A DNA stretch of 64,000 bases from Bacteroidales bacterium (GTDB lineage Bacteria > Bacteroidota > Bacteroidia > Bacteroidales > Muribaculaceae). Both the position numbers and the translations under genes were made by a program. Numbering within the stretch: the first letter of the stretch is position 1; every line of letters begins with the position of its first letter. The stretch is from positions 1 through 64,000 of the forward strand of contig SFEA01000003.1 in the NCBI GenBank assembly GCA_004557385.1, read 5' to 3'. Positions 26,109-33,612 of this stretch are shown here, in pieces. The notes under the pieces were generated by a model. The model was not told the origin of the DNA. It worked only from the letters and a program-made list of their open reading frames with translations, and searched no databases.

Positions 26109-26378
26109 ATGTCACAAGCTCAATCAGAAATCAGATATCTTACTCCACTGTCAGTGGACGTGAAGAAAAAGAAATACTGCCGTTTTAAGAGAAGCGGAAT
26201 CAAGTACATCGACTACAAGGACCCTGAATTCCTCAAGAAGTTCTTGAACGAACAAGGAAAAATCCTTCCTCGTCGCATCACCGGCACTTCGCTGAAGTTC
26301 CAAAGAAGAGTGTCACAAGCAGTTAAGCGTGCTCGCCACCTTGCACTTCTTCCTTACGTTACCGATTTGATGAAATAA
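26109..26378 (+). CDS. rpsR: 30S ribosomal protein bS18
   Basis: An 89-residue basic protein of the 30S platform, partner of bS6. It shows the family core KKKYCRFKRSGIKYIDYKDPEFLKKFLNEQGKILPRRITGTSLKFQRRVSQAVKRARHLALLPYV. It follows rpsF by 18 bases and is preceded by a strong Shine-Dalgarno, unusual for this genome and likely regulatory. Confidence 0.98.
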   Translation: MSQAQSEIRYLTPLSVDVKKKKYCRFKRSGIKYIDYKDPEFLKKFLNEQGKILPRRITGTSLKFQRRVSQAVKRARHLALLPYVTDLMK

Positions 26379-26389
26379 TTTTAAATTCT

Positions 26390-26394
26390 GGAGG
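26390..26394 (+). promoter_or_regulatory. Shine-Dalgarno-like GGAGG before rplI
   Basis: GGAGG lies 10 bases before the rplI ATG. It is weaker and farther from the start than the one before rpsR, but still unusual among genes of this window. Confidence 0.6.
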
Positions 26395-26404
26395 AACATT
26401 ATTT

Positions 26405-26848
26405 ATGAAAATTATATTGAAAGAAGATGTCGCAAACCTTGGTTATAAGGACGACGTTGTTGATGTGAAAAGCGGTTACGGTCGCAACTACCTCATCCCT
26501 ACCGGCAAAGCAGTTATTGCTTCGGAATCTGCGCTTAAAGTGCTTGCAGAAAACCTCAAGCAACGTGCTCACAAAATTGCCAAGCTCAAAGCTGATGCTG
26601 AAGCTGCTGCTGCAGCTCTCGAAGGCGTAAGCCTCACCATTGCTGCAAAGGTTAGCGCAAATGGCACTATCTTTGGTTCGGTTAACACCATTCAGATTGC
26701 CGACGCTCTTGAACAAGCTGGTCACACTGTTGACCGCAAGCTCATTTCTATCAAGGAAGCTGTTAAGGAAGTTGGCAAATACACTGCAACTATCAAATTC
26801 CACAAGGAAGTATCTGTTGAAATTCCTTTCGAAGTTGTAGCTGAATAA
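26405..26848 (+). CDS. rplI: 50S ribosomal protein bL9
   Basis: A 147-residue large-subunit protein. The N-terminal domain begins MKIILKEDVANLGYKDDVVDVKSGYGRNYLIPTGKAV. A long connecting helix rich in Ala, Glu and Lys leads to the C-terminal domain (LTIAAKVSANGTIFGSVNTIQIADAL). It is last in the rpsF-rpsR-rplI operon and is followed by a strong hairpin terminator. Confidence 0.98.
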   Translation: MKIILKEDVANLGYKDDVVDVKSGYGRNYLIPTGKAVIASESALKVLAENLKQRAHKIAKLKADAEAAAAALEGVSLTIAAKVSANGTIFGSVNTIQIADALEQAGHTVDRKLISIKEAVKEVGKYTATIKFHKEVSVEIPFEVVAE

Positions 26849-26874
26849 TCAAGAATTTTTATTATTCCTATACT

Positions 26875-26920
26875 AATGCGACGTAAATTTCATTTGGAAT
26901 TTACGTCGCATTCTTTATTT
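26875..26920 (+). terminator. terminator of the rpsF operon
   Basis: Perfect 15-bp arms: AATGCGACGTAAATT (26875-26889) and AATTTACGTCGCATT (26898-26912), 8-base loop, then CTTTATTT. It also ends just before the stop of the convergent lipoprotein gene. Confidence 0.85.
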
Positions 26921-26924
26921 CACC

Positions 26925-27539
26925 TCATTTTATTTTTTCCCATGATGCCTGTGTTAGCCTCGAGGAATACTGCTCTTTTATTATTCTCGACACCGCATCT
27001 CCCCTGCCAATACGTTTCACCAGCAAATGCTGCACACTATCGGCCAGAACACTATCGCGCGTAAATGCAGCCATCTCCACAGCCTCATTCAATACGCTAT
27101 CGCGCACATCCTTCAAGTAACTATCCTTTATGCGCTTGCGCTCACAGTCGATTCTTTTTATAGAGTTGCGAAAACAAAACAAATCGTAGTTGGAACGCGA
27201 CCCTTGAATGCGAATACGTTCTTTTTCAATGGCAATATCCACCCTGCCAGGTTCCAACACAAAATAATGTGCCACCGTATCTTCTCCGCATAAAAAATAA
27301 GCCACTCGCGAAACTCCAGTGTTGTTGTTATCACTCAACAACAAATGTCCATCTACAATCTTGCCGGTGAAAATAATTCTCGAACGGTTATAATCGGGTT
27401 CATAACAGTAAACCGACAAGCTATCCTCGGCATCCTGCGAAACATCAATCGAAATTTCACATACATGCGAGCGTTTCTGCTGACACGAAACACCCACCAA
27501 TACGAAAACAGCAATATATATCAAAAAAAATGGTTTCAT
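26925..27539 (-). CDS. lipoprotein with DUF4369-like domain
   Basis: A 204-residue exported protein. MKPFFLIYIAVFVLVGVSC is a lipoprotein signal with its Cys at residue 19; an ATG four codons upstream is also possible. The next 100 residues (SVYCYEPDYNRSRIIFTGKIVDGHLLLSD ... AHYFVLEPGRVDIAIEKERIRIQGS) resemble the DUF4369 beta domain found at the N-terminus of TlpA-like proteins. Here a helical charged tail follows instead of a thioredoxin fold. There is no catalytic motif and the function is unknown. It has its own -7 element and runs convergent to rplI. Confidence 0.65.
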   Translation of the reverse strand: MKPFFLIYIAVFVLVGVSCQQKRSHVCEISIDVSQDAEDSLSVYCYEPDYNRSRIIFTGKIVDGHLLLSDNNNTGVSRVAYFLCGEDTVAHYFVLEPGRVDIAIEKERIRIQGSRSNYDLFCFRNSIKRIDCERKRIKDSYLKDVRDSVLNEAVEMAAFTRDSVLADSVQHLLVKRIGRGDAVSRIIKEQYSSRLTQASWEKIK

Positions 27540-27564
27540 ATTCGTCATCATTATTATGGTTACA

Positions 27565-27572
27565 CAAAGATA
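27565..27572 (-). promoter_or_regulatory. -7 element for the DUF4369-like lipoprotein
   Basis: Reads TATCTTTG on the minus strand, 25 bases before the chosen start. No spaced TTG. Confidence 0.4.
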
Positions 27573-27688
27573 AGTCTTTCATTTTATATCTTTATTATAA
27601 ACATCTGCAACAAAAGCAGATTTGCATATACAATATGCCACTAATTTTAAAAATTGCCTATCATTTTGAAAGATTTTAAAATAATAAT

Positions 27689-27719
27689 TTGGCACATTGC
27701 TTGAAATGTAGTAAATTTG
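27689..27719 (+). promoter_or_regulatory. asnB promoter
   Basis: TTG (27689-27691), a 20-base spacer and TAAATTTG (27712-27719) fit the Bacteroidota consensus. The leader is about 40 bases. Confidence 0.7.
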
Positions 27720-27767
27720 CACTACAAATAAATATAATTTCATATAACAACATTAAAACAGAAAAAT

Positions 27768-29432
27768 ATGTGCGGAATAGTAGCAGCATTCGGAGAAATA
27801 ATTGGAACTCAAGAAATGCGACAGCAAGTGCTATCAATGTCTAAGAAAATTCGTCATCGTGGTCCCGACTGGTCGGGCATATATGTTTCCGACAATGCAA
27901 TCATGGCACACGAACGGTTATCGATAGTCGACCCACAATCAGGCGGGCAACCGCTCAAAACCAAGGACGAAGACGTAATTCTAACCGTAAATGGCGAAAT
28001 CTACAACCATCAAGATATTCGAAAAGAATTAGCTGACGAATATGAATTTCAAACAGGCAGCGACTGCGAAGTGGTGCTTGCTCTTTACAAAAAATACGGT
28101 AGCGATTTTCTCGAAAAGTTAAGCGGAATATTTGCATTTGCGCTTTACGACAAAACAAACGATTATTTTCTTGTAGCACGCGACCCCATTGGAGTAATTC
28201 CTTTGTATATGGGTTTCGACAATCATGGCAACACATTCTTTGCTTCGGAACTGAAAGCCCTTGAAGGATACTGCAAAGAAATTGAGCCATTCTTGCCAGG
28301 ACACTGCTACGATAGTAAAACCCGTGAAATGAAACGATGGTATGAGCGTGACTGGCAAAACTTCGATGCTGTCAAGAATAATGTTTCCGACATCGATGTG
28401 CTGCGCAATGCATTAGAGGAAGCAGTGAAACGTCAACTGATGAGCGATGTTCCCTATGGCGTTCTCCTGTCTGGCGGGCTCGACTCTTCAGTAATCTCGG
28501 CAATTGCCAACAAATATTCGCGTCGCCGTATTGAAACCCAAAGTCAACAAGAAGCATGGTGGCCTCGCCTACACTCATTTGCAGTAGGTCTTAAAGGTGC
28601 CCCCGACTTGGCAGCGGCGCGCAAAGTGGCAGACTATATAGGCACAGTACATCACGAAATCAACTATACCGTTCAGGAAGGACTTGACGCAATCCGTGAT
28701 GTGATTTATTACATCGAAACATACGACGTTACCACCGTGAGAGCTTCCACCCCAATGTATTTGCTTGCACGCGTAATTAAGTCGATGGGCATAAAGATGG
28801 TGCTTTCGGGCGAAGGTGCTGATGAGATATTTGGCGGTTACCTATATTTCCACAAAGCCCCTAACGCAAAGGAATTCCACGAAGAAACAGTGCGAAAAAT
28901 CAGCAAACTACACCTTTACGACTGCCTCCGCGCCAACAAGTCGCTGTCGGCATGGGGAGTTGAAGGCCGCGTGCCGTTCCTCGACAAGGAATTTCTTGAC
29001 GTGGCAATGCGACTCAATCCTGAGGATAAAATGTCGAAGGACGGAAAAATGGAAAAATGGATTCTGCGCAAAGCATTTGAGGACTACATTCCAAAAGAAA
29101 TTGCATGGCGCCAAAAGGAGCAGTTCTCCGACGGCGTTGGCTATAGCTGGATAGATTCACTCAAAGAAATCACCGCTTCGAAGGTTTCCGACGAAATGAT
29201 GCGCAACGCCGCTCGCCGTTTCCCAATAAACACGCCTCGAAACAAAGAGGAGTATTACTACCGAACAATTTTTGAAGAGCTATTCCCATCGCAAACAGCT
29301 GCGCTGTGCGTGCCTTCGGTGCCATCCGTGGCATGCAGCACCGCTGAGGCTCTGGCTTGGGACCAATCGTTCAAAAACATGAATGAGCCTTCGGGCAGAG
29401 CAATCAAGGGTGTACACAACGACGCATATTAA
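27768..29432 (+). CDS. asnB: asparagine synthetase B (glutamine-hydrolysing)
   Basis: A 554-residue enzyme making asparagine from aspartate, ATP and glutamine. The N-terminal glutaminase domain begins with the nucleophile Cys2 (MCGIVAAFG) and contains RHRGPDWSG, HERLSIVDP, TVNGEIYNH and GSDCEVVL. The C-terminal synthetase domain has the PP-loop SGGLDSS at about residues 234-240, then LSGEGADEIFGGY and GVEGRVPFLDKEF. Length and motifs are complete. It is monocistronic between its own promoter and a two-way terminator. Confidence 0.97.
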   Translation: MCGIVAAFGEIIGTQEMRQQVLSMSKKIRHRGPDWSGIYVSDNAIMAHERLSIVDPQSGGQPLKTKDEDVILTVNGEIYNHQDIRKELADEYEFQTGSDCEVVLALYKKYGSDFLEKLSGIFAFALYDKTNDYFLVARDPIGVIPLYMGFDNHGNTFFASELKALEGYCKEIEPFLPGHCYDSKTREMKRWYERDWQNFDAVKNNVSDIDVLRNALEEAVKRQLMSDVPYGVLLSGGLDSSVISAIANKYSRRRIETQSQQEAWWPRLHSFAVGLKGAPDLAAARKVADYIGTVHHEINYTVQEGLDAIRDVIYYIETYDVTTVRASTPMYLLARVIKSMGIKMVLSGEGADEIFGGYLYFHKAPNAKEFHEETVRKISKLHLYDCLRANKSLSAWGVEGRVPFLDKEFLDVAMRLNPEDKMSKDGKMEKWILRKAFEDYIPKEIAWRQKEQFSDGVGYSWIDSLKEITASKVSDEMMRNAARRFPINTPRNKEEYYYRTIFEELFPSQTAALCVPSVPSVACSTAEALAWDQSFKNMNEPSGRAIKGVHNDAY

Positions 29433-29449
29433 GCCCCAATCGCTCTTTA

Positions 29450-29510
29450 TACAAAAAAAACAAATCAGCGCTGTACCAGGAACTTCGTGATGCAGCGCTG
29501 ATTATTTTTA
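29450..29510. terminator. bidirectional terminator between asnB and the LptF/G-like gene
   Basis: Perfect 11-bp arms AATCAGCGCTG (29463-29473) and CAGCGCTGATT (29493-29503). On the plus strand ATTTTT follows. On the minus strand an eight-T run follows. It should serve both convergent units. Confidence 0.85.
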
Positions 29511-29520
29511 AGCAAAAAAC

Positions 29521-30624
29521 TTATTGTTTTTGGGCTTTTCTATATAGATATATTGCTATGACAATATAAATAATATTCGGAATCCACATAGCCACACGAG
29601 GCGATGCAATGCCAGAAATGGCAAACGACGATGTCACTGTCATAAACAGAATATAGGAAAAACTCAAAAGCAACCCGACTCCAATATTCACGCCCATGCC
29701 TCCTTTAACCTTCTTCGACGACAACGACAATCCGATTACCGTAAGTATAAACGATGCAGCAATCATTGCATATCGCCGTTCAAGTTCAATTTCAAAGCTC
29801 TTGATATTCGACACTCCCCTCTTCTTTTGGCGATTAATATACTCGCTCAACTCCTTGTTAGTTAATGTTTCTTGGTCGTTTTGCGAAATCAAGAAATCGC
29901 GAGGTTCAATCTCAATGATGGTGTCGCGCGAAGTGCCTCGCTCAATGGTTTCTCGCAAACCTTTGAAATGGCGAATTGAATAATCTCTAATATTCCATCT
30001 ATAAAGTGTATCGTAACGAATCGACTGTGCCGTCAACCTCGACTTCAACTCTTTGCCCTCAAACTCATCAAGCGAAAACTTGTAGCCCGTCTTTGCAATA
30101 TTGTCGTACTGAGCCATATAAGCCACTATACCGGGCGAAACCTGAAGCTGGATGTTGCTGCCGTAATCAACGCGCTTGTTCTTTACCCATTGGTTAGTGT
30201 AGGCAATTCGTTTGATGTTGGCAGGAGGAATGACATACGATGCCAAAACAAACGAAAACACGGCAATAATACAAGCCGTAACCATATATGGCACAGCCAA
30301 ACGCCTAAAGCTAATGCCACTTGACAGTATGGCAATAATTTCACTATGGTCGGTCAACTTCGACGTGAAGAAAATCACCGCAATGAAGGTGAACAGCGGA
30401 CTAAACTGATTGGCGAAATATGGCAAATAGTTCCAATAATACTGAAATACTGTGGCTTTTAGCGGTGCATTAATAATGGCATCAAGTTTTTCGTTCACGT
30501 CGAACAACACAACAATCGCCAACAACAAGATAATCGAAAAAACAAACGACCCTAAAAATTTCCGCATTATATATAAATCGAAAATTTTAATCAACGGTTT
30601 CTTTGCAGTCTTGTCGTCCCGCAT
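29521..30624 (-). CDS. LptF/LptG-family permease (YjgP/YjgQ)
   Basis: A 367-residue inner-membrane protein of the lipopolysaccharide exporter. Two or three N-terminal helices (IKIFDLYIMRKFLGSFVFSIILLLAIVVLFDV and following) precede a periplasmic beta domain (about 150-270), and three C-terminal helices end the protein. The FSPLFTFIAVIFFTSKLTDHSEIIAILSSGISFRRLAVPYM region is diagnostic. With its partner permease and LptB it lifts LPS toward the Lpt bridge. ATG at 30624 is preferred. A TTG at 30675 would overlap the tgt junction and add a very basic 17-residue tail. It is encoded just after tgt, a frequent Bacteroidales pairing. Confidence 0.9.
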   Translation of the reverse strand: MRDDKTAKKPLIKIFDLYIMRKFLGSFVFSIILLLAIVVLFDVNEKLDAIINAPLKATVFQYYWNYLPYFANQFSPLFTFIAVIFFTSKLTDHSEIIAILSSGISFRRLAVPYMVTACIIAVFSFVLASYVIPPANIKRIAYTNQWVKNKRVDYGSNIQLQVSPGIVAYMAQYDNIAKTGYKFSLDEFEGKELKSRLTAQSIRYDTLYRWNIRDYSIRHFKGLRETIERGTSRDTIIEIEPRDFLISQNDQETLTNKELSEYINRQKKRGVSNIKSFEIELERRYAMIAASFILTVIGLSLSSKKVKGGMGVNIGVGLLLSFSYILFMTVTSSFAISGIASPRVAMWIPNIIYIVIAIYLYRKAQKQ

Positions 30625-30677
30625 GCCCGTTTTGGATTTCCGCTTGAACAGCTTATTTAAAATAACCGATTTCAATT

Positions 30678-31811
30678 CTACAACCTCCTTGTAACATTAA
30701 CAACCATTTCCTCTTTCCATGGCTTAAAGTCGCCGGCAATAATGTGTTTGCGGGCTTCCTGCACAAGCCACAAATAGAATGCCAAATTATGAATACTTGC
30801 TATCTGCAATGCCAATATTTCCTGACTGACAAACAAATGACGAAGATAAGCCTTTGAATACGCCCTGTCGACATACGACGGTCCATCTTCCTGAATCGGA
30901 GAGAAATCATCAGCCCACTTTTTGTTGCGCATATTCATTATTCCGTGACGTGTGAACAACATGCCGTTGCGGCCATTGCGCGTAGGCATAACACAGTCCA
31001 TCATATCCACACCTCTGTCGATAGCTTCAAGAATGTTTGCAGGTGTGCCCACTCCCATCAAATAGCGAGGTTTGTTTTGTGGCAAAATATCATTCACCAC
31101 CTCAATCATCTCATACATCTTCTCTGCCGGTTCGCCAACTGCCAAGCCGCCTATTGCATTACCTTCGGCACCCATGTCGCTCACAAACTTTGCCGACTCC
31201 CTACGCAAATCAGCATAAACACATCCTTGTACAATCGGGAAAAATGCCTGCGAGTGTCCATACTTAGGCGAGGTGGCATTGAAGTGATTCCACCCGCGCT
31301 TCAGCCATCGCAGAGTAAGCTCCAACGATTTCTTTGCGTAGTTATAATCCGACTTGCCCGACGGACATTCATCGAGTGCCATCATAATGTCACTACCAAT
31401 GGAGCGTTGTATATCAACCACATTCTCAGGCGTGAATAAATGCTTCGAGCCATCAATATGACTTCTGAAATATGCGCCTTCTTCTTTCAGCTTCCTGTTT
31501 GCTGACAATGAAAAAACCTGAAAACCACCGCTGTCGGTCAATATTGGTTTATCCCACCCATTAAACTTATGCAGCCCTCCGGCTTGCTCAATGATGTCCA
31601 TACCCGGGCGCAAATACAAATGGTATGTGTTGCCAAGAATAATCTGCGCCTTAACATCATCGCGCAACTCATGCTGATGAACAGCCTTAACCGTACCAGC
31701 CGTGCCAACAGGCATAAATATTGGGGTTTCTATTTTTCCGTGGTCAGTGGTAATGACACCAGCTCTTGCATTTGTGCCACCGCCACTTGCTGTAATTAAT
31801 TCAAATTCCAT
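30678..31811 (-). CDS. tgt: tRNA-guanine transglycosylase
   Basis: A 377-residue enzyme that swaps guanine for preQ1 at the wobble position of Asp, Asn, His and Tyr tRNAs in queuosine synthesis. Motifs are TPIFMPVGTAGTVK, the catalytic-region LTDSGGFQVFSL, FPIVQGCVYADLR, AIGGLAVGEP, RYLMGVGTP, and the second catalytic Asp in DCVMPTRNGRNGMLFT. The canonical zinc-binding C-terminus is divergent: after HLFVSQEILALQIASIHNLAFYL the usual CxCxxC pattern is not evident. It is first in a two-gene unit with the LptF/G-like permease and has its own promoter. Confidence 0.95.
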   Translation of the reverse strand: MEFELITASGGGTNARAGVITTDHGKIETPIFMPVGTAGTVKAVHQHELRDDVKAQIILGNTYHLYLRPGMDIIEQAGGLHKFNGWDKPILTDSGGFQVFSLSANRKLKEEGAYFRSHIDGSKHLFTPENVVDIQRSIGSDIMMALDECPSGKSDYNYAKKSLELTLRWLKRGWNHFNATSPKYGHSQAFFPIVQGCVYADLRRESAKFVSDMGAEGNAIGGLAVGEPAEKMYEMIEVVNDILPQNKPRYLMGVGTPANILEAIDRGVDMMDCVMPTRNGRNGMLFTRHGIMNMRNKKWADDFSPIQEDGPSYVDRAYSKAYLRHLFVSQEILALQIASIHNLAFYLWLVQEARKHIIAGDFKPWKEEMVVNVTRRL

Positions 31812-31827
31812 TTATAAATATTTTTTG

Positions 31828-31858
31828 CAAATTTACTACCTTTATGCGCCCACAGCAA
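31828..31858 (-). promoter_or_regulatory. tgt promoter
   Basis: Minus strand: TTG (31858-31856), 20 bases, TAAATTTG (31835-31828). Good consensus match with a short leader of about 10 bases. Confidence 0.7.
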
Positions 31859-31922
31859 ATTTGGATATAAAATATTCGTGATTTTATAACTTTTTTGATT
31901 TTAAGTTTTGTTGAATTATACG

Positions 31923-31930
31923 TAACTTTG
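31923..31930 (+). promoter_or_regulatory. -7 element for the RNase D-like exonuclease
   Basis: TAACTTTG matches TAnnTTTG, 71 bases before the start codon. No TTG at 19-20 bases. It lies back to back with the tgt promoter. Confidence 0.45.
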
Positions 31931-32001
31931 CAATCTGATATGTCAATTCCCCATTAATTCATCCATGAGGGTTTTGCCATTAACAAGTATATTGTTTTAT
32001 A

Positions 32002-32640
32002 ATGAAGATATCTATTCCAAAAGAAAAAGTATCAGAATTGCCAATAGTTGAATTCACAGGCAATATATATGTGATAGATTCAATGTCGAAGATGAACATG
32101 GCCATAAATGCTTTGCGCAAAGAGCTGGTCGTGGGATTCGATTCTGAAACTAAACCGGCATTTGCAAGAGGCAAGCTTAACAAAGTGGCCCTCCTGCAAG
32201 TGTCGACATTCTCCGAATGCTACCTTTTCCGAATCAACAAAATAGGCATACCAGACAAACTGAAAAGTTTTCTTGAAGATAAAAATATAAAAAAAATCGG
32301 GCTGTCGCTAAACAACGACATTATTGGATTGAAGAGAATCACCGACATCAACCCTGAAGGCTTTATCGACCTGCAAAAAAGGGTGAATGAATACGCAATA
32401 GCAGACATGAGCCTGCAACGAATCTACGCAATAATCTTCGGGAAGAAAATATCAAAATCGCAAAGACTCACCAACTGGGAAGCTCCGACTCTCACAACAG
32501 CTCAACAAAAATATGCCGCACTCGACGCATTTTCATGCCTCGAAATTTACGACCATCTCAACAAAGGACTATTCGTGCCAGAAAACTCGCCATATATTTT
32601 ACACGAAATCGACAACGACAATGAAACAGAAAAAATTTAA
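32002..32640 (+). CDS. RNase D-like 3'-5' exonuclease domain protein
   Basis: A 212-residue protein consisting of a DnaQ/RNase D-type exonuclease fold. The acidic motifs are visible: VVGFDSET (Exo I, D and E), IGLSLNNDIIGL (Exo II) and YAALDAFSCLEIYDHL (Exo III, Tyr and Asp). There is no HRDC domain, so it is not a full RNase D. Its substrate is unknown, probably RNA or DNA 3' ends. The next gene starts inside its last codons (20-base overlap), so the two are translationally linked. Confidence 0.87.
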   Translation: MKISIPKEKVSELPIVEFTGNIYVIDSMSKMNMAINALRKELVVGFDSETKPAFARGKLNKVALLQVSTFSECYLFRINKIGIPDKLKSFLEDKNIKKIGLSLNNDIIGLKRITDINPEGFIDLQKRVNEYAIADMSLQRIYAIIFGKKISKSQRLTNWEAPTLTTAQQKYAALDAFSCLEIYDHLNKGLFVPENSPYILHEIDNDNETEKI

Positions 32641-32905
32641 AAGCTCAATAGTAATCCCATCAGTATTATTCATCTATCTCGCAGTAATGGCTTACCTCGG
32701 ACGAGGCATGCTTGCCACAGGAGAGTCGTTGAAGTATTATGGTGTGATAGCCTGCACAATTGTAATATTGGTGGTGCTGCATTTCAGCTTGAAAAAGAAG
32801 GAGCGCCTGCGCGAGCAACGCAATCTGGACAAATACACAACCTACAAACAAGACGAAACAAAAATGTCGGAAACAAACGACAAAACGTCTGATTCCGACA
32901 AATGA
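32621..32905 (+). CDS. small membrane protein, unknown
   Basis: A 94-residue protein with two hydrophobic helices (about 9-26 and 34-52) separated by a short loop, then a long charged cytoplasmic-type tail (KKKERLREQRNLDKYTTYKQDE). The ATG at 32621 is the first after which hydrophobic character begins. Upstream codons in this frame are Ser/Thr/His-rich and belong to the overlapping exonuclease. I do not recognise the family. Similar short membrane proteins follow exonuclease genes in related genomes by memory only, so that link is tentative. Confidence 0.7.
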   Translation: MKQKKFKSSIVIPSVLFIYLAVMAYLGRGMLATGESLKYYGVIACTIVILVVLHFSLKKKERLREQRNLDKYTTYKQDETKMSETNDKTSDSDK

Positions 32906-32928
32906 TTATTTTCAATTAACCCCATTAA

Positions 32929-33438
32929 TTAATTTGAGTCGTCTTCATAAATAGGTTTCAGAATAGCCTGCAAGCGCTTTTTGGTGCAGAATATCCGGCT
33001 TTTTACAGTGCCTAATGGTATCGACATCAAGTGCGCTATCTCTTCGTAAGCATAGCCTTTGAGGTACAGATAGAACACCGCCGACATTTCGTGAGGCAAA
33101 TTGTTTATTGCCTTGTAAATAAACTTGTCGATATATTCAGCTCTGCGGTTGTCATCAACGCAAACCTTTGCATATTCAATGTCAACACTTACGCCTTTTC
33201 TCTTTCCACTCCTGAAATTGTTTATGAAAATATTTTTCATAATCACTGAGGCCCAACTTCTGAATTTATTGCGATTATCATAGGTTGGATAATTCTCAAT
33301 TATCCTCACCCAAGTGTCTTGCAACAAATCCTGAGCATCATCTTGGCTTTTTGAAAGTTTATATGCCAACGCCTTCAAATAGCCTTCTTCTTTTTTAATG
33401 TTTGTTTCCAAAGAAACATCCAACAATTCTTGTTTCAT
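32929..33438 (-). CDS. ECF-type RNA polymerase sigma factor
   Basis: A 169-residue sigma-70 family factor with region 2 (LKALAYKLSKSQDDAQDLLQDTWVRIIENYPTYDNRNKFRSWASVIMKNIFINNFR) and region 4 (INNLPHEMSAVFYLYLKGYAYEEIAHLMSIPLGTVKSRIFCTKKRLQ), and no region 1 or 3. It should redirect RNA polymerase to a small regulon. No anti-sigma or SusCD-like partner lies alongside, so the signal that controls it is not evident. It has its own consensus promoter and is divergent from uvrD. Confidence 0.93.
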   Translation of the reverse strand: MKQELLDVSLETNIKKEEGYLKALAYKLSKSQDDAQDLLQDTWVRIIENYPTYDNRNKFRSWASVIMKNIFINNFRSGKRKGVSVDIEYAKVCVDDNRRAEYIDKFIYKAINNLPHEMSAVFYLYLKGYAYEEIAHLMSIPLGTVKSRIFCTKKRLQAILKPIYEDDSN

Positions 33439-33463
33439 AGCACAAGCATTTAATATTGTATCA

Positions 33464-33494
33464 CAAATGTAACACTCTCTATCCGCATTTGCAA
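33464..33494 (-). promoter_or_regulatory. promoter of the ECF sigma gene
   Basis: Minus strand: TTG (33494-33492), 20 bases, TACATTTG (33471-33464). This is a housekeeping-type promoter, so basal expression need not depend on the factor itself. Confidence 0.6.
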
Positions 33495-33558
33495 ATAGTT
33501 TTTACTAAATATGTAATATTTTTGTAATTTTTATACCCAGTTAACAACTGTTCAAAAT

Positions 33559-33589
33559 TTGTGATATTAATGACGATTTATTAATTTTG
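33559..33589 (+). promoter_or_regulatory. uvrD promoter
   Basis: TTG (33559-33561), 20 bases, TAATTTTG (33582-33589). The predicted transcript begins near 33596, only about 17 bases before the TTG start codon, which supports that start. Confidence 0.7.
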
Positions 33590-33612
33590 TAGAAAAATAA
33601 AACGACACACAA

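Noticed and set aside
30660..30690. AAGGAGG before the TTG that could start the LptF/G-like gene
   Set aside because: These bases are the last Arg codons of tgt. The ATG at 30624 fits the family N-terminus better.
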